Below, piece by piece: positions 23,544 through 33,108 of a DNA stretch of 45,817 nucleotides; the first letter of the stretch is position 1, and each line of letters starts with the position of its first letter. The translations under genes were made by a program, and so were the position numbers. Source of the DNA: an uncultured Oscillospiraceae bacterium (GTDB lineage Bacteria; Bacillota; Clostridia; Oscillospirales; Oscillospiraceae); contig CAKUBI010000013.1 of assembly GCA_934636865.1 (NCBI GenBank), positions 1 through 45,817 of the forward strand, in the 5' to 3' direction. The notes below the pieces were generated by a model, which was not told the DNA's origin, ran no database searches, and saw only the letters and a list, made by a program, of their open reading frames with translations.

Positions 23544-25302
23544 TGTACCGCGCTGGGATCTGACAGTTTTATACCCATCTCTGGACGCGCAGCCGCTCAA
23601 CGACGCGCTGGCGCAGAGCGAAGCGGAATTCCGCGCGCTCGCGGACCAGTGCGGCACCTGCGCGGAGCCCACGGCGCTGTCGGCGCTTTTAGAGCGCTTT
23701 GACCGCGCGGCGCTCGCGTTCAGCAAGCCGCAGAGCTACGTCAGCCTTGCGGCGATGACGCAGTCGATGTCCCCCGCCCTTTCCCGCCGCCAGCAGCAGG
23801 TCGGGCGCGTGAAGGATCTGCAGGATCGGCTCTGGGCCCGGCTGCTGGAAGCGCTGGAGCATATCCCCGACGCGCAGGCGGCGCTCGAATCCTGCCCGCA
23901 GCTGCGCCCTTACCGCTTTCCGCTTGCTGAGTATCAGCGGCTCCGACCGCACCGCCTCTCGCCCGGAACGACCGCCCTGATGGCAGACATGCGGCAAAAC
24001 GGCGGCAATGGGTGGATGCAGCTGCGCAACCAGCTCGACGCCGCCGCTGCGACTCCTCTGCACGAGGGCGAGCCGCCAATGCCGCTCGCACAGCTGCGCG
24101 GCCTTGCATCCAGCACAGACGCCGCGATCCGCAAAGCGGCCTACGAAGCGGAAATGCGCCTGTATCCCCAATACGAAACGGCCATGGCCGCATGCTTCAG
24201 CGGCATCAAGGGAGAAGCCCTGGAGGAGCTGAAATACAAAAAGTATGGCTCCGTATATGAAGAGATGCTGGATATCAACAAGGTCAGCGCGCAGACGCTC
24301 GAGAGCATGCTGACGGCGGTTGAGGATTCGCTCGGCCATTTCCGGCGCTATCTTCAGCGCAAGGCGCAGCTTCTGGGGCACAACTCCGGTATGCCGTGGT
24401 ACGATATGCTTGCGCCCGTCGGCGCGCTTCCCTCCGGCTTTACGTTTGCGCAGGGGGGTGAGATGCTCTGCAATGCGCTTGGCAGCTTCTCCGATGAGAT
24501 CGGCGCGCTGGCACGCCGCGCCATAAGCGAGGGCTGGATCGACGCCATGCCCGCCGCCGGAAAGCAGGGCGGCGCCATCTGCGTGGACCTGCCCGCGCTG
24601 CGGGAAAACCGCGTCATGCTCAGCTATACAGGCTCGTTCCGCTGCGTGCGCACCATGGCGCACGAGCTGGGCCACGCCTACCACGCACGCTGTCTCGACG
24701 CAGTCCCGCTGCTGCTGCGCGATGCGCCGACGCCGATCTGCGAGACCGCCTCTTTGATGAACGAGACGGTGTTTCTGCAAAAATCGCTGGAGCGGATGGC
24801 TCCGCCGCAGCAGTTCGCCCTGCTGGAAAGCGACCTTCAGGAGAGCACGCAGACGGTGCTTGATATCTACAGCCGCTTTCTCTTTGAAAAGGACGCCTTC
24901 GCCGCCCGGCGCGACCATGCGCTGCTGTCCGATGAGCTCTGCGCACTGATGACGGCGGCGCAACGGCGCGTCTATGCCGATGCGCTCGACCCGCAGCAGA
25001 TGCATCCCTACATGTGGATGTGCAAGGTACACTACTACATTCCGGAGTTTCACTATTATAACTATCCCTATATCTTCGGTCTGCTCTTTTCCAAGGGGCT
25101 CTATGCCCGGTATCTGGACACGCCGCGCGGGTTTGCGGAAAAGTACCGCGCCCTGCTCGCGGAAACCTGCTCGGGAAGTCTCGAGCAGATCGCAGCAGCG
25201 GCGGACATCGATATCCGGGAGCGCGGCTTCTGGGATGATGCGCTGCGCCTGATCGTGAAAGACATCGATACCTGGCTCCATCTTTCCGCGCAGCAGGCGT
25301 AA
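23536..25302 (+). CDS. pepF: Oligoendopeptidase F, M3 family
   Basis: The roughly 588-residue enzyme has the zinc motif HELGH near residue 376 in MAHELGHAYHARC, with the downstream Glu in ICETASLMNET. The N-terminal PRWDLTVLYPSLD and C-terminal FHYYNYPYIFGLLFSKGLY fit PepF. It cleaves peptides of about 6-18 residues in the cytoplasm and would act with the M42 and M14 enzymes. The start is uncertain: GTG 23536 (GGTGG 5 bases upstream), GTG 23527 and TTG 23515 are in frame, and all overlap the M42 gene. No ATG is available near the conserved N-terminus. Confidence 0.93.
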   Translation: MNDVPRWDLTVLYPSLDAQPLNDALAQSEAEFRALADQCGTCAEPTALSALLERFDRAALAFSKPQSYVSLAAMTQSMSPALSRRQQQVGRVKDLQDRLWARLLEALEHIPDAQAALESCPQLRPYRFPLAEYQRLRPHRLSPGTTALMADMRQNGGNGWMQLRNQLDAAAATPLHEGEPPMPLAQLRGLASSTDAAIRKAAYEAEMRLYPQYETAMAACFSGIKGEALEELKYKKYGSVYEEMLDINKVSAQTLESMLTAVEDSLGHFRRYLQRKAQLLGHNSGMPWYDMLAPVGALPSGFTFAQGGEMLCNALGSFSDEIGALARRAISEGWIDAMPAAGKQGGAICVDLPALRENRVMLSYTGSFRCVRTMAHELGHAYHARCLDAVPLLLRDAPTPICETASLMNETVFLQKSLERMAPPQQFALLESDLQESTQTVLDIYSRFLFEKDAFAARRDHALLSDELCALMTAAQRRVYADALDPQQMHPYMWMCKVHYYIPEFHYYNYPYIFGLLFSKGLYARYLDTPRGFAEKYRALLAETCSGSLEQIAAAADIDIRERGFWDDALRLIVKDIDTWLHLSAQQA

Positions 25303-25336
25303 GGGCAAAGCGTTCCCATATGCTGATAAAAACGCG

Positions 25337-25373
25337 AAAGGGGCGCGGCACTTTTGTGCCGCGCCCCTTTTTT
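25337..25373 (+). terminator. Rho-independent terminator after pepF
   Basis: A perfect 12-bp GC-rich stem (left arm GGGGCGCGGCAC), TTTT loop and six following T residues. It ends the M42-pepF transcript. Confidence 0.92.
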
Positions 25374-25469
25374 CATGCCTTCCGTATTGTATTTGCACGC
25401 AATTTACAAAAATCTGATCAAAACAGCAGAAAAGGATATGGTCTTTCCACCAAAAACATGATATACTGT

Positions 25470-25547
25470 GCAATACACTCGGCAGCGGACACGGGGCGGT
25501 GGAGAGATAGTTATGGCAGCCCCTGCGGACACGTCGCCGGAATGACG
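25470..25547 (+). other. Possibly structured leader of the surface-protein gene
   Basis: The leader between a plausible -10 (TATACT, 25462-25467, poor -35) and the ribosome binding site contains GGGGC (25493-25497) that can pair with GCCCC (25519-25523), and two copies of GCGGACACG (about 25485-25493 and 25525-25533). I could not match it to any riboswitch class I know. It may be only a spacer. Confidence 0.25.
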
Positions 25548-25562
25548 AAGGAGGAAATGCAA

Positions 25563-28500
25563 ATGAGGAAACAGCTGAGGCGCTGGTGTTCTCTGCTGCT
25601 CACGCTGGTCATGGTAGTATCCCTGCTGCCGACCGCCGTGTTCGCAGATAGCAGCGGCGCGAAGGCAACACTCGTAACGGATGCATCGACCTTAAAGGTC
25701 GGCGACAAAGTCGTGATTGCAGCCAAAGGTTACGACTATGCCTTAGGCACAAATCAGAAGACCAACAACCGCGAGGCTGTTGAGATCACCAAGTCTGACA
25801 ACGAGTTGATCTTGACGGATCTTGTTCAGGAACTGACCTTAGCAGCAGGTACAAAAGACGGAACATTCGCCTTTTATGCCGACGCGGAAGCCCAGTCCGG
25901 CTATTTGTATGCTGCCGGACAGTCCAAGGACCAGGGCGTAAGCAAAAACCAGAATTATTTGAGAACAGAAGCAACGATCACGGATAACTCTTCCTGGAAG
26001 ATTGAGATTTCCGATGATGGCACTGCCAGTATTGTGGCTCAGGGAGAAAATGGCTGCAATATTCTTCAGTACAATCCGAGCAAGCTGTTCAGCGCGTATG
26101 CGTCCAATCAGCAGCCGATCACGCTCTACAAGCTCGATTCCGCCGAGCCGGCGCGTGAAAACGGCGTTGTGGCCGTGAGCGATCTGCAGGACGGCGACAC
26201 GGTCGTCGTGTTCAACCCCGCCTACGGCAAGACGCTCTCCACCGAGTACAGCGGCTTTTACAACACTGCCGCCGACGTAACGCTCGCGGACGGCAAGCTC
26301 ACCGGCTGGAGCGAGAGCGATCTCTGGACCGTCGGCATCAATGACGACGGCACCTACACCTTCGCCACCAGCGAGGGCAAAAAGCTCTCCATGCAGGATG
26401 ATAACTATACCAGCACGCCGCTCGATGGCGCGAACCCGAACTGGAAAATCACCGCTGTGGACGGCAAGGACGCGGTCTATTACATTGACAACGCAGTCCG
26501 CACGGATAAATACCGCCTCCAGTATTACGCCAGCAAGGGCACGTGGAGCGCCTACACTGGCACGGGCGACGCGTTCGAGCAGCAGTTCTACCTTGTGGTG
26601 GACAAGGGCACCGATCCCACGCCCGACCCGGATCCCGATCCCACGCCGAGCGCGGCGCTGAAGGACGGCAAGTACGTCATCTACAACCCCGGCAGCGGCA
26701 AGGCGATGTCCGCCGATGCCACCGGCACGTATTACCGCGCCGGTAAATCCGTCACTGTGACGGATGGTAAGGTGCGCAATCCCGCCGCCGATCTGATCTG
26801 GAATGTCAGCTCTGCGGACGGCATCTACACCATCACCACCGCGAGCGGCAGCAAGCTCTCCATGAACGATGAGAAGAACAGCCTGCCGCTGGATGAGAAA
26901 AACGACACCTGGACCATCGAAGAAGCCAAAACCGAGGGCTGCTACTACATCATCAACGCCACCCGCAAGGGCAGCAGCGGCGACCCCTACTATGTCGAGT
27001 GGTATGCCAATACCAGCAAGGGCTTCGAGGAATTCAGCACCTACTTCTACAATGAAGCGAACGAGAGCATCTACGCGCTCCAGTTCATCCCGGCTGAAAC
27101 CTCCGATACCCCCTCCACCGACCTGCCCAAGCCCGGCGACAAGTTTGTGATCTACAACCAGAACGCCGGTGCCGTGCTGGCCGCGGAGAATGACCAGAAG
27201 TCCATTGAAAAGGCCGCCGCGGTCATCGCCGACGGCAAGGCCACGCCCGAAAACGGCGCGGTCGTGTTCACGGTCGAGCAGAACGGCGAGTACCTGCGCT
27301 TCTACAGCGAGGCCTACGGCTATCTCTGCTCCAACGGCACGGGCAACAACGCCTTCTACAGCAAGGACTTCTCCGAGGACGGCGTGAGCACGGACGACGC
27401 CGACTGGCTCGTGCGCACCTGCTCCGGCGGCGTGGGCGGCTACGAGATGGAGAGCCGCACCGCCAAGTACAGCGGCCACAGCCAGTGGCTTGAATACTAC
27501 TCCGACGCGTTCAAGACCTACAGCATGTACAAAGTCACCGACTACACGATCTACTCCTTCTTCTTCTATCCCGTGGCAGAGGGCGTGAACGTGGACGGCG
27601 GCCTGGTCGTTCAGCCCACCATCACCTTCCCCGAGACCATGCTCGACGCCTATGTCGGCGCGGACTATGAGTTCACGCTCAGCCTCGACACGCTCTACGC
27701 CATCGACGATCCGTGGATCGAGTACAGCGTGAAGAAGGCTGACGGCACCTACATCCCCGGCATCAGCCAGCTTCAGGGCAACACCGATGTGGAGGTCCTC
27801 GACGGCTTTACCTCCGGTAAGGGCGAGGCTCACATCACGGTCTTTGCAGACGACATTGCCGAGGCCGCGAAGGCTGGCGACACCATGACCCTGACCTTTG
27901 CGTTCAAGGACATCAAGGGCAACGAAGCGAGAGCGTCCTACACGGTCAGGATCGTTGACGCGCCCGTGATCTCCAACATGACGCCCGCGCAGGGCGTGCA
28001 GACCGGCGAAAACAAGCGCCCCGTGATCTCCGCGGACGTTGCCAACGCCGGCGAGAACCCGACGGTCGAGCTCAAGCTCAACGACGCGGCGGTGAACGCC
28101 TCCTACGCAGACGGCAAGGTCAGCTACACCCCGTCCGCCGACCTCGCGGACGGCAGAGTGAAGGTCACGCTGACGGTCACGCGCACGGACGGCAAGTCCA
28201 CCTCGGCCAGCTGGAGCTTCACGGTCGGCGCGTCCGCCTTCCAGCTCTACTTCGGCCAGATGCACTCCCACACGCAGTATTCCGACGGCGCGGGCACGCT
28301 CGACAGCGCGCTGAGCTACATCCGCAGCCTGCCGGAGAGTGCGAACGTGCAGTTCGTCGCCTTCACCGACCATTCCAACTACTTCGACAGCAAGAATGAT
28401 CCCAACGTGGAAGCCGCGCTGTACGACGCGTCCCTCGTCAAGGATTCCGACGCGAGCCACAGCTGGGCGACCTATAAAAAGACCGTCGCCGACTTCAACG

Positions 28501-31500
28501 CCGATCCCGCCAACAGCGACCTCGTCGCCATCGCGGGCTTCGAGATGACCTGGTCCGGCGGTCCCGGCCACATCAACACCTTCAACACCGCAGGCGTCGT
28601 CTCCCGCAACAACTCCACGCTCAACAACAAGACCGACGACGCGGGCATGAAGGCCTATTACGCGCTGCTTTCCCAGGAGGAGGGCGCTGACTCCATCAGC
28701 CAGTTCAACCACCCCGGCACGACGTTCGGCAACTTCAAGGATTTCGCCTACTGGGATCCCGTGATCGACAGCCGCATGTACACCGTCGAGGTCGGCAACG
28801 GCGAGGGCCAGATCGGCGCGGGCGGCTACTATCCCAGCTACGAGCAGTACATCATGGCGCTCGACAAGGGCTGGCACGTTGCCCCCACCAACAACCAGGA
28901 TAACCACAAGGGCCGCTGGGGCAACGCCAACGACGCCCGCGACGTCATCCTGACCGACGACTTCACCGAGCAGGGCATTTACGAGGCCATCCGCAATTAC
29001 CGTGTGTACGCCACCGAGGATAAGAACCTCGAGCTCGGCTACACCGTCAACGGCGAGCAGATGGGCACGATCCTCTCCGAGGTGCCCGAGAAGCTCAGCT
29101 TCAACATCTCCGTCTACGATCCCGACAAGACCGATTCCATCGCGTCCGTCGAGCTGGTCGTCAACTCCGGCAAGGTTGCCTACAGCTGGAGCAAGGATGA
29201 GATTGCGGCGGCCGGCGGCATCCTGACGACGGAGCTCGCCCCCGACTACAGCTACTACTTCGTCCGCGTGACCGAGAGCGACGGCGATATCGCCGTGACC
29301 GCGCCCGTGTGGGTCGGCGAGACGCTGCGTCTCGGCATCTCCAACGCCGAGTGCGGCACGTCCATGCCCGTGACCGACGAAGAGCTGACGATCACCACCA
29401 CCTTCTTCAACAGCGAGGCCACCGCGGCCACCATCAAGTCCATCTCCTACTCCATCGACGGCCAGAGCATCGGCACCGACACGACCGGCTACACCCTCAG
29501 CGCGAGCAGCACGCTCCCCGTGGACTTCAAGTACACGCCGACCAAGGCGCGCGTCATCACCATCGATATCGCGGCCACGCTCGAGCAGAACGGCAAGGAG
29601 TACACCTTCACCAAGAGCGTGGAGCTGGATGTTTCCAACGCCGCCGACCTTGTCTACATCGGCATCGACGCCTCCCACTACAACGAGTACGTGGCGGGCA
29701 ACTACAAGGATTCGATGGGCAACTTCGGCAACCTTGCCGCGGAGTACTCCGTGCGCACCGTGGAGCTCAAGACCAGCGATGAGCTGATCGCGGCCTGCGG
29801 CAGCGACAAGTTCAAGGCCATCATTTTCACCGCGCCCTCCCGCCGTCTGGCGGCGGCCCAGAGCGACCCGAAGACCTACTCCGCCGACGAGCTGGCCGCC
29901 ATCAAGGCGTTCAACGACAACGGCGGCACCGTGATCCTCGCCGGCTGGTCCGACAACTACGAGAATTACGACGTTATCCAGAGCAACTCCAGCATCAAGC
30001 ACATGGCCGCCACGCAGAACGAGATCCTCGAGACGCTCGGCTCTCACCTGCGCATCAGCGACGACGCCACCTATGACGACGTCCGCTCTGCGGCCGACGG
30101 CGTGGACAAGTGGAGACTCTACTTCTCGTCCTACAACATGGACAACCCGCTGCTCGCGGGCGTTGAGGTCGATCCCGACCACCCCTATGACAAGCTTTAC
30201 ACCGAGCGCTTCAGCCACTACGGCGGCGCGTCCGTCTACGCTGTGGACGAGAGCGGCAATGCCACCTCCACGCTGCCCGCAACGGTCAGCCCCGTGGTCT
30301 ACGGCCACGCGACGACCTACTCCGTGGACGTCGATAACGACGGTCTCGGCGGCGCGGGCATCCCGAAGTACGCCTATGCCGACGGCGACAGCCGCCTGAT
30401 GGTGATGGCGACCGAGCAGCTTGCGGGCAAGGGCCAGATCATCGTCTCCGGCGCGGCCTTCATGTCCAACTTTGAGGTGCAGGCGCAGGTCGATAACGCA
30501 GCGGAGAAGAACTACTCCAACTACAAGATCTGCGAGAACCTCGTCTCCCAGTTCAATCAGGCCAAGATCACCGACATCGACACCGTGCGCAGGCAGACCG
30601 AGAGCGGCTACAAGTTCACCGTCGAGGGCATCGTGACCTCCAACGCCTCGGGCTACGACAAGAACACCGCGTTCTTCGACTGCATCTACGTGCAGGATGA
30701 GACCGGCGGCATCAACGCCTTCCCCGTCGCGGGCGACTTCAAGGTCGGCGACAAGGTCCGCATCACCGGCAAGACTGACTTCTATCAGGGCGAGATCGAG
30801 CTGCAGGTCACGACGATCACCAGGATCGGCGAGGGCTTCACCGTAACGCCGAAGGACGTCACCGCCGCGCAGGTCAACGACGGCTCCGTGCTCGGCGAGC
30901 TCGTGAAGATCAAGGGCACGATCACCAGGGTCGAAAGCGCCGAGGGCAAGATCCAGACCATCATGGTCAAGGACAGCGCCGGCAATGAGACGCGCATCTT
31001 CATCGACGGCTACATCACGCCCGACACCGAGGTCGTTGACGCGAAGGTCGGCTACACGGTCGAGGCCGTGGGTCTTGCCTCCTACGACAACACCTTCGTC
31101 CTGAACGACGGCACGCCCGTCTACCCGCGCATCCGTATCCGCGACCGCGCGGACATCGTCTGCACCAAGGGTGCCGACCAGCCCGTCGGTCCTGTCACGC
31201 CGGTGAATCCCGGCAAGCCCTCCACGCCCACGACGCCTGACAAGCCCACGGACGGCTTCAAGTTCACGGATGTGAGCAGGAACGACTGGTTCTACGGCGA
31301 CGTGTCCTACGTCTACGAAAACGGTATCATGGACGGAGTGAGCGCCGAGACCTTCGCACCGAACGCGACGCTCACGCGCGGCATGATCGTCACGATCCTC
31401 TACCGCATGGAGAACAAGCCCGCCGTCACCGGCGCGTCCAAGTTCACGGATGTGGACGCGAACGAGTGGTACGGCGCGCCGGTCGCCTGGGCGGCCGAGA

Positions 31501-31799
31501 ACGGCATCGTCACGGGCTACAGCGAGACCACCTTCGGTCCCAACGATCCTGTGACGCGCGAGCAGCTCGCGGCCATCCTGTACCGCTACGCGGTCTACAA
31601 GGGCATGTCCGCGGTGACGCTCGAGCAGAACCCCTCCCGCTTCACCGACGCCGATCAGATCTCCGCCTATGCGGTCCCGGCAATGAACTGGGCCGTCGGC
31701 AAGGGTCTCATCAACGGCGCTGACGGCAAGCTCTCGCCGAAGGCGAGCGCGACCCGCGCACAGGTCGCGGCGATCATCCACCGCTATCTGGAAGGCTAA
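25563..31799 (+). CDS. Giant SLH-anchored surface protein with PHP domain
   Basis: The 2,078-residue protein has a signal peptide (cleavage after AVFA, residue 28). Related beta-rich modules follow at about 30-190, 200-350, 364-510 and 520-680, three of them opening with phrases like DGKYVIYNPGSGKAM. A CehA/McbA-like PHP metallohydrolase lies at about 895-1190, with His901/His903 (QMHSHTQYSDG), Asp908, Asp936-His937 (FTDHSNYFD), Glu994 and His1003 (GPGHINTFN). A GATase-like segment spans about 1360-1650, an OB-fold-like domain about 1680-1860, and three SLH repeats (1899-2078) should bind the cell wall. It is probably an exported phosphoesterase; the substrate is unknown. ATG 25563 is preceded by AAGGAGG. 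Confidence 0.88.
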   Translation: MRKQLRRWCSLLLTLVMVVSLLPTAVFADSSGAKATLVTDASTLKVGDKVVIAAKGYDYALGTNQKTNNREAVEITKSDNELILTDLVQELTLAAGTKDGTFAFYADAEAQSGYLYAAGQSKDQGVSKNQNYLRTEATITDNSSWKIEISDDGTASIVAQGENGCNILQYNPSKLFSAYASNQQPITLYKLDSAEPARENGVVAVSDLQDGDTVVVFNPAYGKTLSTEYSGFYNTAADVTLADGKLTGWSESDLWTVGINDDGTYTFATSEGKKLSMQDDNYTSTPLDGANPNWKITAVDGKDAVYYIDNAVRTDKYRLQYYASKGTWSAYTGTGDAFEQQFYLVVDKGTDPTPDPDPDPTPSAALKDGKYVIYNPGSGKAMSADATGTYYRAGKSVTVTDGKVRNPAADLIWNVSSADGIYTITTASGSKLSMNDEKNSLPLDEKNDTWTIEEAKTEGCYYIINATRKGSSGDPYYVEWYANTSKGFEEFSTYFYNEANESIYALQFIPAETSDTPSTDLPKPGDKFVIYNQNAGAVLAAENDQKSIEKAAAVIADGKATPENGAVVFTVEQNGEYLRFYSEAYGYLCSNGTGNNAFYSKDFSEDGVSTDDADWLVRTCSGGVGGYEMESRTAKYSGHSQWLEYYSDAFKTYSMYKVTDYTIYSFFFYPVAEGVNVDGGLVVQPTITFPETMLDAYVGADYEFTLSLDTLYAIDDPWIEYSVKKADGTYIPGISQLQGNTDVEVLDGFTSGKGEAHITVFADDIAEAAKAGDTMTLTFAFKDIKGNEARASYTVRIVDAPVISNMTPAQGVQTGENKRPVISADVANAGENPTVELKLNDAAVNASYADGKVSYTPSADLADGRVKVTLTVTRTDGKSTSASWSFTVGASAFQLYFGQMHSHTQYSDGAGTLDSALSYIRSLPESANVQFVAFTDHSNYFDSKNDPNVEAALYDASLVKDSDASHSWATYKKTVADFNADPANSDLVAIAGFEMTWSGGPGHINTFNTAGVVSRNNSTLNNKTDDAGMKAYYALLSQEEGADSISQFNHPGTTFGNFKDFAYWDPVIDSRMYTVEVGNGEGQIGAGGYYPSYEQYIMALDKGWHVAPTNNQDNHKGRWGNANDARDVILTDDFTEQGIYEAIRNYRVYATEDKNLELGYTVNGEQMGTILSEVPEKLSFNISVYDPDKTDSIASVELVVNSGKVAYSWSKDEIAAAGGILTTELAPDYSYYFVRVTESDGDIAVTAPVWVGETLRLGISNAECGTSMPVTDEELTITTTFFNSEATAATIKSISYSIDGQSIGTDTTGYTLSASSTLPVDFKYTPTKARVITIDIAATLEQNGKEYTFTKSVELDVSNAADLVYIGIDASHYNEYVAGNYKDSMGNFGNLAAEYSVRTVELKTSDELIAACGSDKFKAIIFTAPSRRLAAAQSDPKTYSADELAAIKAFNDNGGTVILAGWSDNYENYDVIQSNSSIKHMAATQNEILETLGSHLRISDDATYDDVRSAADGVDKWRLYFSSYNMDNPLLAGVEVDPDHPYDKLYTERFSHYGGASVYAVDESGNATSTLPATVSPVVYGHATTYSVDVDNDGLGGAGIPKYAYADGDSRLMVMATEQLAGKGQIIVSGAAFMSNFEVQAQVDNAAEKNYSNYKICENLVSQFNQAKITDIDTVRRQTESGYKFTVEGIVTSNASGYDKNTAFFDCIYVQDETGGINAFPVAGDFKVGDKVRITGKTDFYQGEIELQVTTITRIGEGFTVTPKDVTAAQVNDGSVLGELVKIKGTITRVESAEGKIQTIMVKDSAGNETRIFIDGYITPDTEVVDAKVGYTVEAVGLASYDNTFVLNDGTPVYPRIRIRDRADIVCTKGADQPVGPVTPVNPGKPSTPTTPDKPTDGFKFTDVSRNDWFYGDVSYVYENGIMDGVSAETFAPNATLTRGMIVTILYRMENKPAVTGASKFTDVDANEWYGAPVAWAAENGIVTGYSETTFGPNDPVTREQLAAILYRYAVYKGMSAVTLEQNPSRFTDADQISAYAVPAMNWAVGKGLINGADGKLSPKASATRAQVAAIIHRYLEG

Positions 31800-31812
31800 A
31801 CCCTTTTGAGCG

Positions 31813-31848
31813 CGCCCCGCCGGTATTTTGCCGGCGGGGCGTCCTTTT
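31813..31848 (+). terminator. Rho-independent terminator after the surface-protein gene
   Basis: An 11-bp stem (left arm CGCCCCGCCGG) with loop TATTTTG and a following GTCCTTTT. Confidence 0.8.
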
Positions 31849-31879
31849 CCCCCCCACACGATACCGCAAAGGAGAACGC

Positions 31880-33055
31880 ATGAAGAGAATGGAATTCAAG
31901 CTGACGCGTCAGCGCGCGATGGAGATCGGCATTGCACTGGGGCTGGTCCTTGTGATGGTGCTCTGGGCCGCTGTTTTGCAGTGGACCGACACCGAGCGCG
32001 ACGAAACGGCGGCGCGCAAGCGCATGTTCGCCATCGCACGCGTGACAGACGTTCTGGAGGACGACGCCGAGGTGCAGGACTGGACCGAGGGCCGCCGCAT
32101 CGGCCAGCAGTACCTCGAGGTCGAGCTGCTGAACGGCGAATGGAAGGGCCTGGTGCTGGAAACGGTCAACTACCTCACGATCTACACCAACGTGGACGCG
32201 CACGTGGGCACGAAGATCGTCGTCCGACTCGATCTTGACGACAACGGCGAGCCGTACATCATCTCCGTGCCGAACTACGACCGCGCCACCATGCTGATGG
32301 GCATGCTGCTCGTTTTTGCGGCGGTGCTTGTCATCATCGGGCGAAAAAAGGGCCTCATGGCGCTGCTGGGCCTTGCCTACACGCTCGCAAGCCTCTGGTT
32401 CATTCAGGTGCCGATGATCCTGCGCGGCGCAGACCCAGTGCTGACGGCCATTCTGATCGTGGCGCTCACGACCGTTTCCTCCCTCTTCCTGCTGACGGGC
32501 TGGAGCAAAAAAACGCTGTGCGCGAGCCTCGGCTGCATCGGGGGCGTCGCGGCAGCGGGCCTTTTTGCCGCGCTGGCTGGAACGATCTCACCGCTCAACG
32601 GCTTCAACCTATCCGAGGCCGAGGAGCTGGTGCTGCGCGCGACGGAGTACGACCTGCACGTCAGCGGGCTGTTCGTCAGCGGCATTCTGATTGCGTCGCT
32701 CGGCGCGGTGATGGACGTGGCGATGTCGATTGCCTCCTCCTGCTGGGAGCTTCGCGAGCTGAACCCGGCGCTGCCGCGCGCGGCGCTGTTCCGCTCGGGC
32801 ATGAACATCGGGCGCGACGCGATGGGCACGATGGCCAACACGCTCATTCTGGCCTTTGCCGGTTCGTCGCTCAACGTTCTGCTGCTTCTGCAGATCTACG
32901 ACTATCCGTTCATCCAGATCTTCAACACCGACGCCATCGCGACGGAGATGATCCGCGGTGTGGCCGGTTCGATCGGCATCATCCTCACGGTACCGCTCGT
33001 CGCGCTGCTGAGCGCGCAGCTGATGAAGCCGAGCGCCGCGTCAGCAAAGAAATGA
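31880..33055 (+). CDS. YibE/F family membrane protein
   Basis: The 391-residue product matches YibE/F (PF07907). It has an N-terminal anchor helix (about 15-33), then an extracytoplasmic beta-rich domain (about 45-135) with VTDVLEDDAEVQDW and DAHVGTKIVVRLDLDDNG. The C-terminal half has seven or so membrane helices, including GLMALLGLAYTLASLWFIQVP and DVAMSIASSCWEL. The function is not established. ATG 31880 has AAAGGAG 6 bases upstream; ATG 31889 is a second possibility. It stands between two terminators and is probably transcribed alone. Confidence 0.88.
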   Translation: MKRMEFKLTRQRAMEIGIALGLVLVMVLWAAVLQWTDTERDETAARKRMFAIARVTDVLEDDAEVQDWTEGRRIGQQYLEVELLNGEWKGLVLETVNYLTIYTNVDAHVGTKIVVRLDLDDNGEPYIISVPNYDRATMLMGMLLVFAAVLVIIGRKKGLMALLGLAYTLASLWFIQVPMILRGADPVLTAILIVALTTVSSLFLLTGWSKKTLCASLGCIGGVAAAGLFAALAGTISPLNGFNLSEAEELVLRATEYDLHVSGLFVSGILIASLGAVMDVAMSIASSCWELRELNPALPRAALFRSGMNIGRDAMGTMANTLILAFAGSSLNVLLLLQIYDYPFIQIFNTDAIATEMIRGVAGSIGIILTVPLVALLSAQLMKPSAASAKK

Positions 33056-33064
33056 TCCTGAGAA

Positions 33065-33108
33065 AAAGCCTGACCGCTTCGCGCATTCGCGTAAGGCGGT
33101 CAGGCTTT
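33065..33108. terminator. Bidirectional terminator between yibE/F and recombinase
   Basis: Arms AAAGCCTGACCGC and GCGGTCAGGCTTT pair perfectly around an 18-base loop. AAAA/TTT flanks serve both strands. The right arm overlaps the last codons of the recombinase gene. Confidence 0.75.

Noticed and set aside
25470..25547. Leader of the surface-protein gene as a known riboswitch
   Set aside because: I found no consensus of c-di-GMP, cobalamin, THF, ZTP or lysine classes. Only weak pairing is visible, so no class is assigned.
26600..26655. Short tandem Asp-Pro codon repeat in the surface protein as a CRISPR-like or satellite repeat
   Set aside because: It encodes an ordinary Pro/Asp-rich linker within an open frame. 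No CRISPR array is present in the window.
25839..31859. A 2,006-codon open frame on the minus strand opposite the giant surface protein
   Set aside because: It lacks a ribosome binding site and recognisable domains, and it is a by-product of GC-ending codons on the plus strand. The plus-strand frame has a signal peptide, PHP motifs and SLH repeats.
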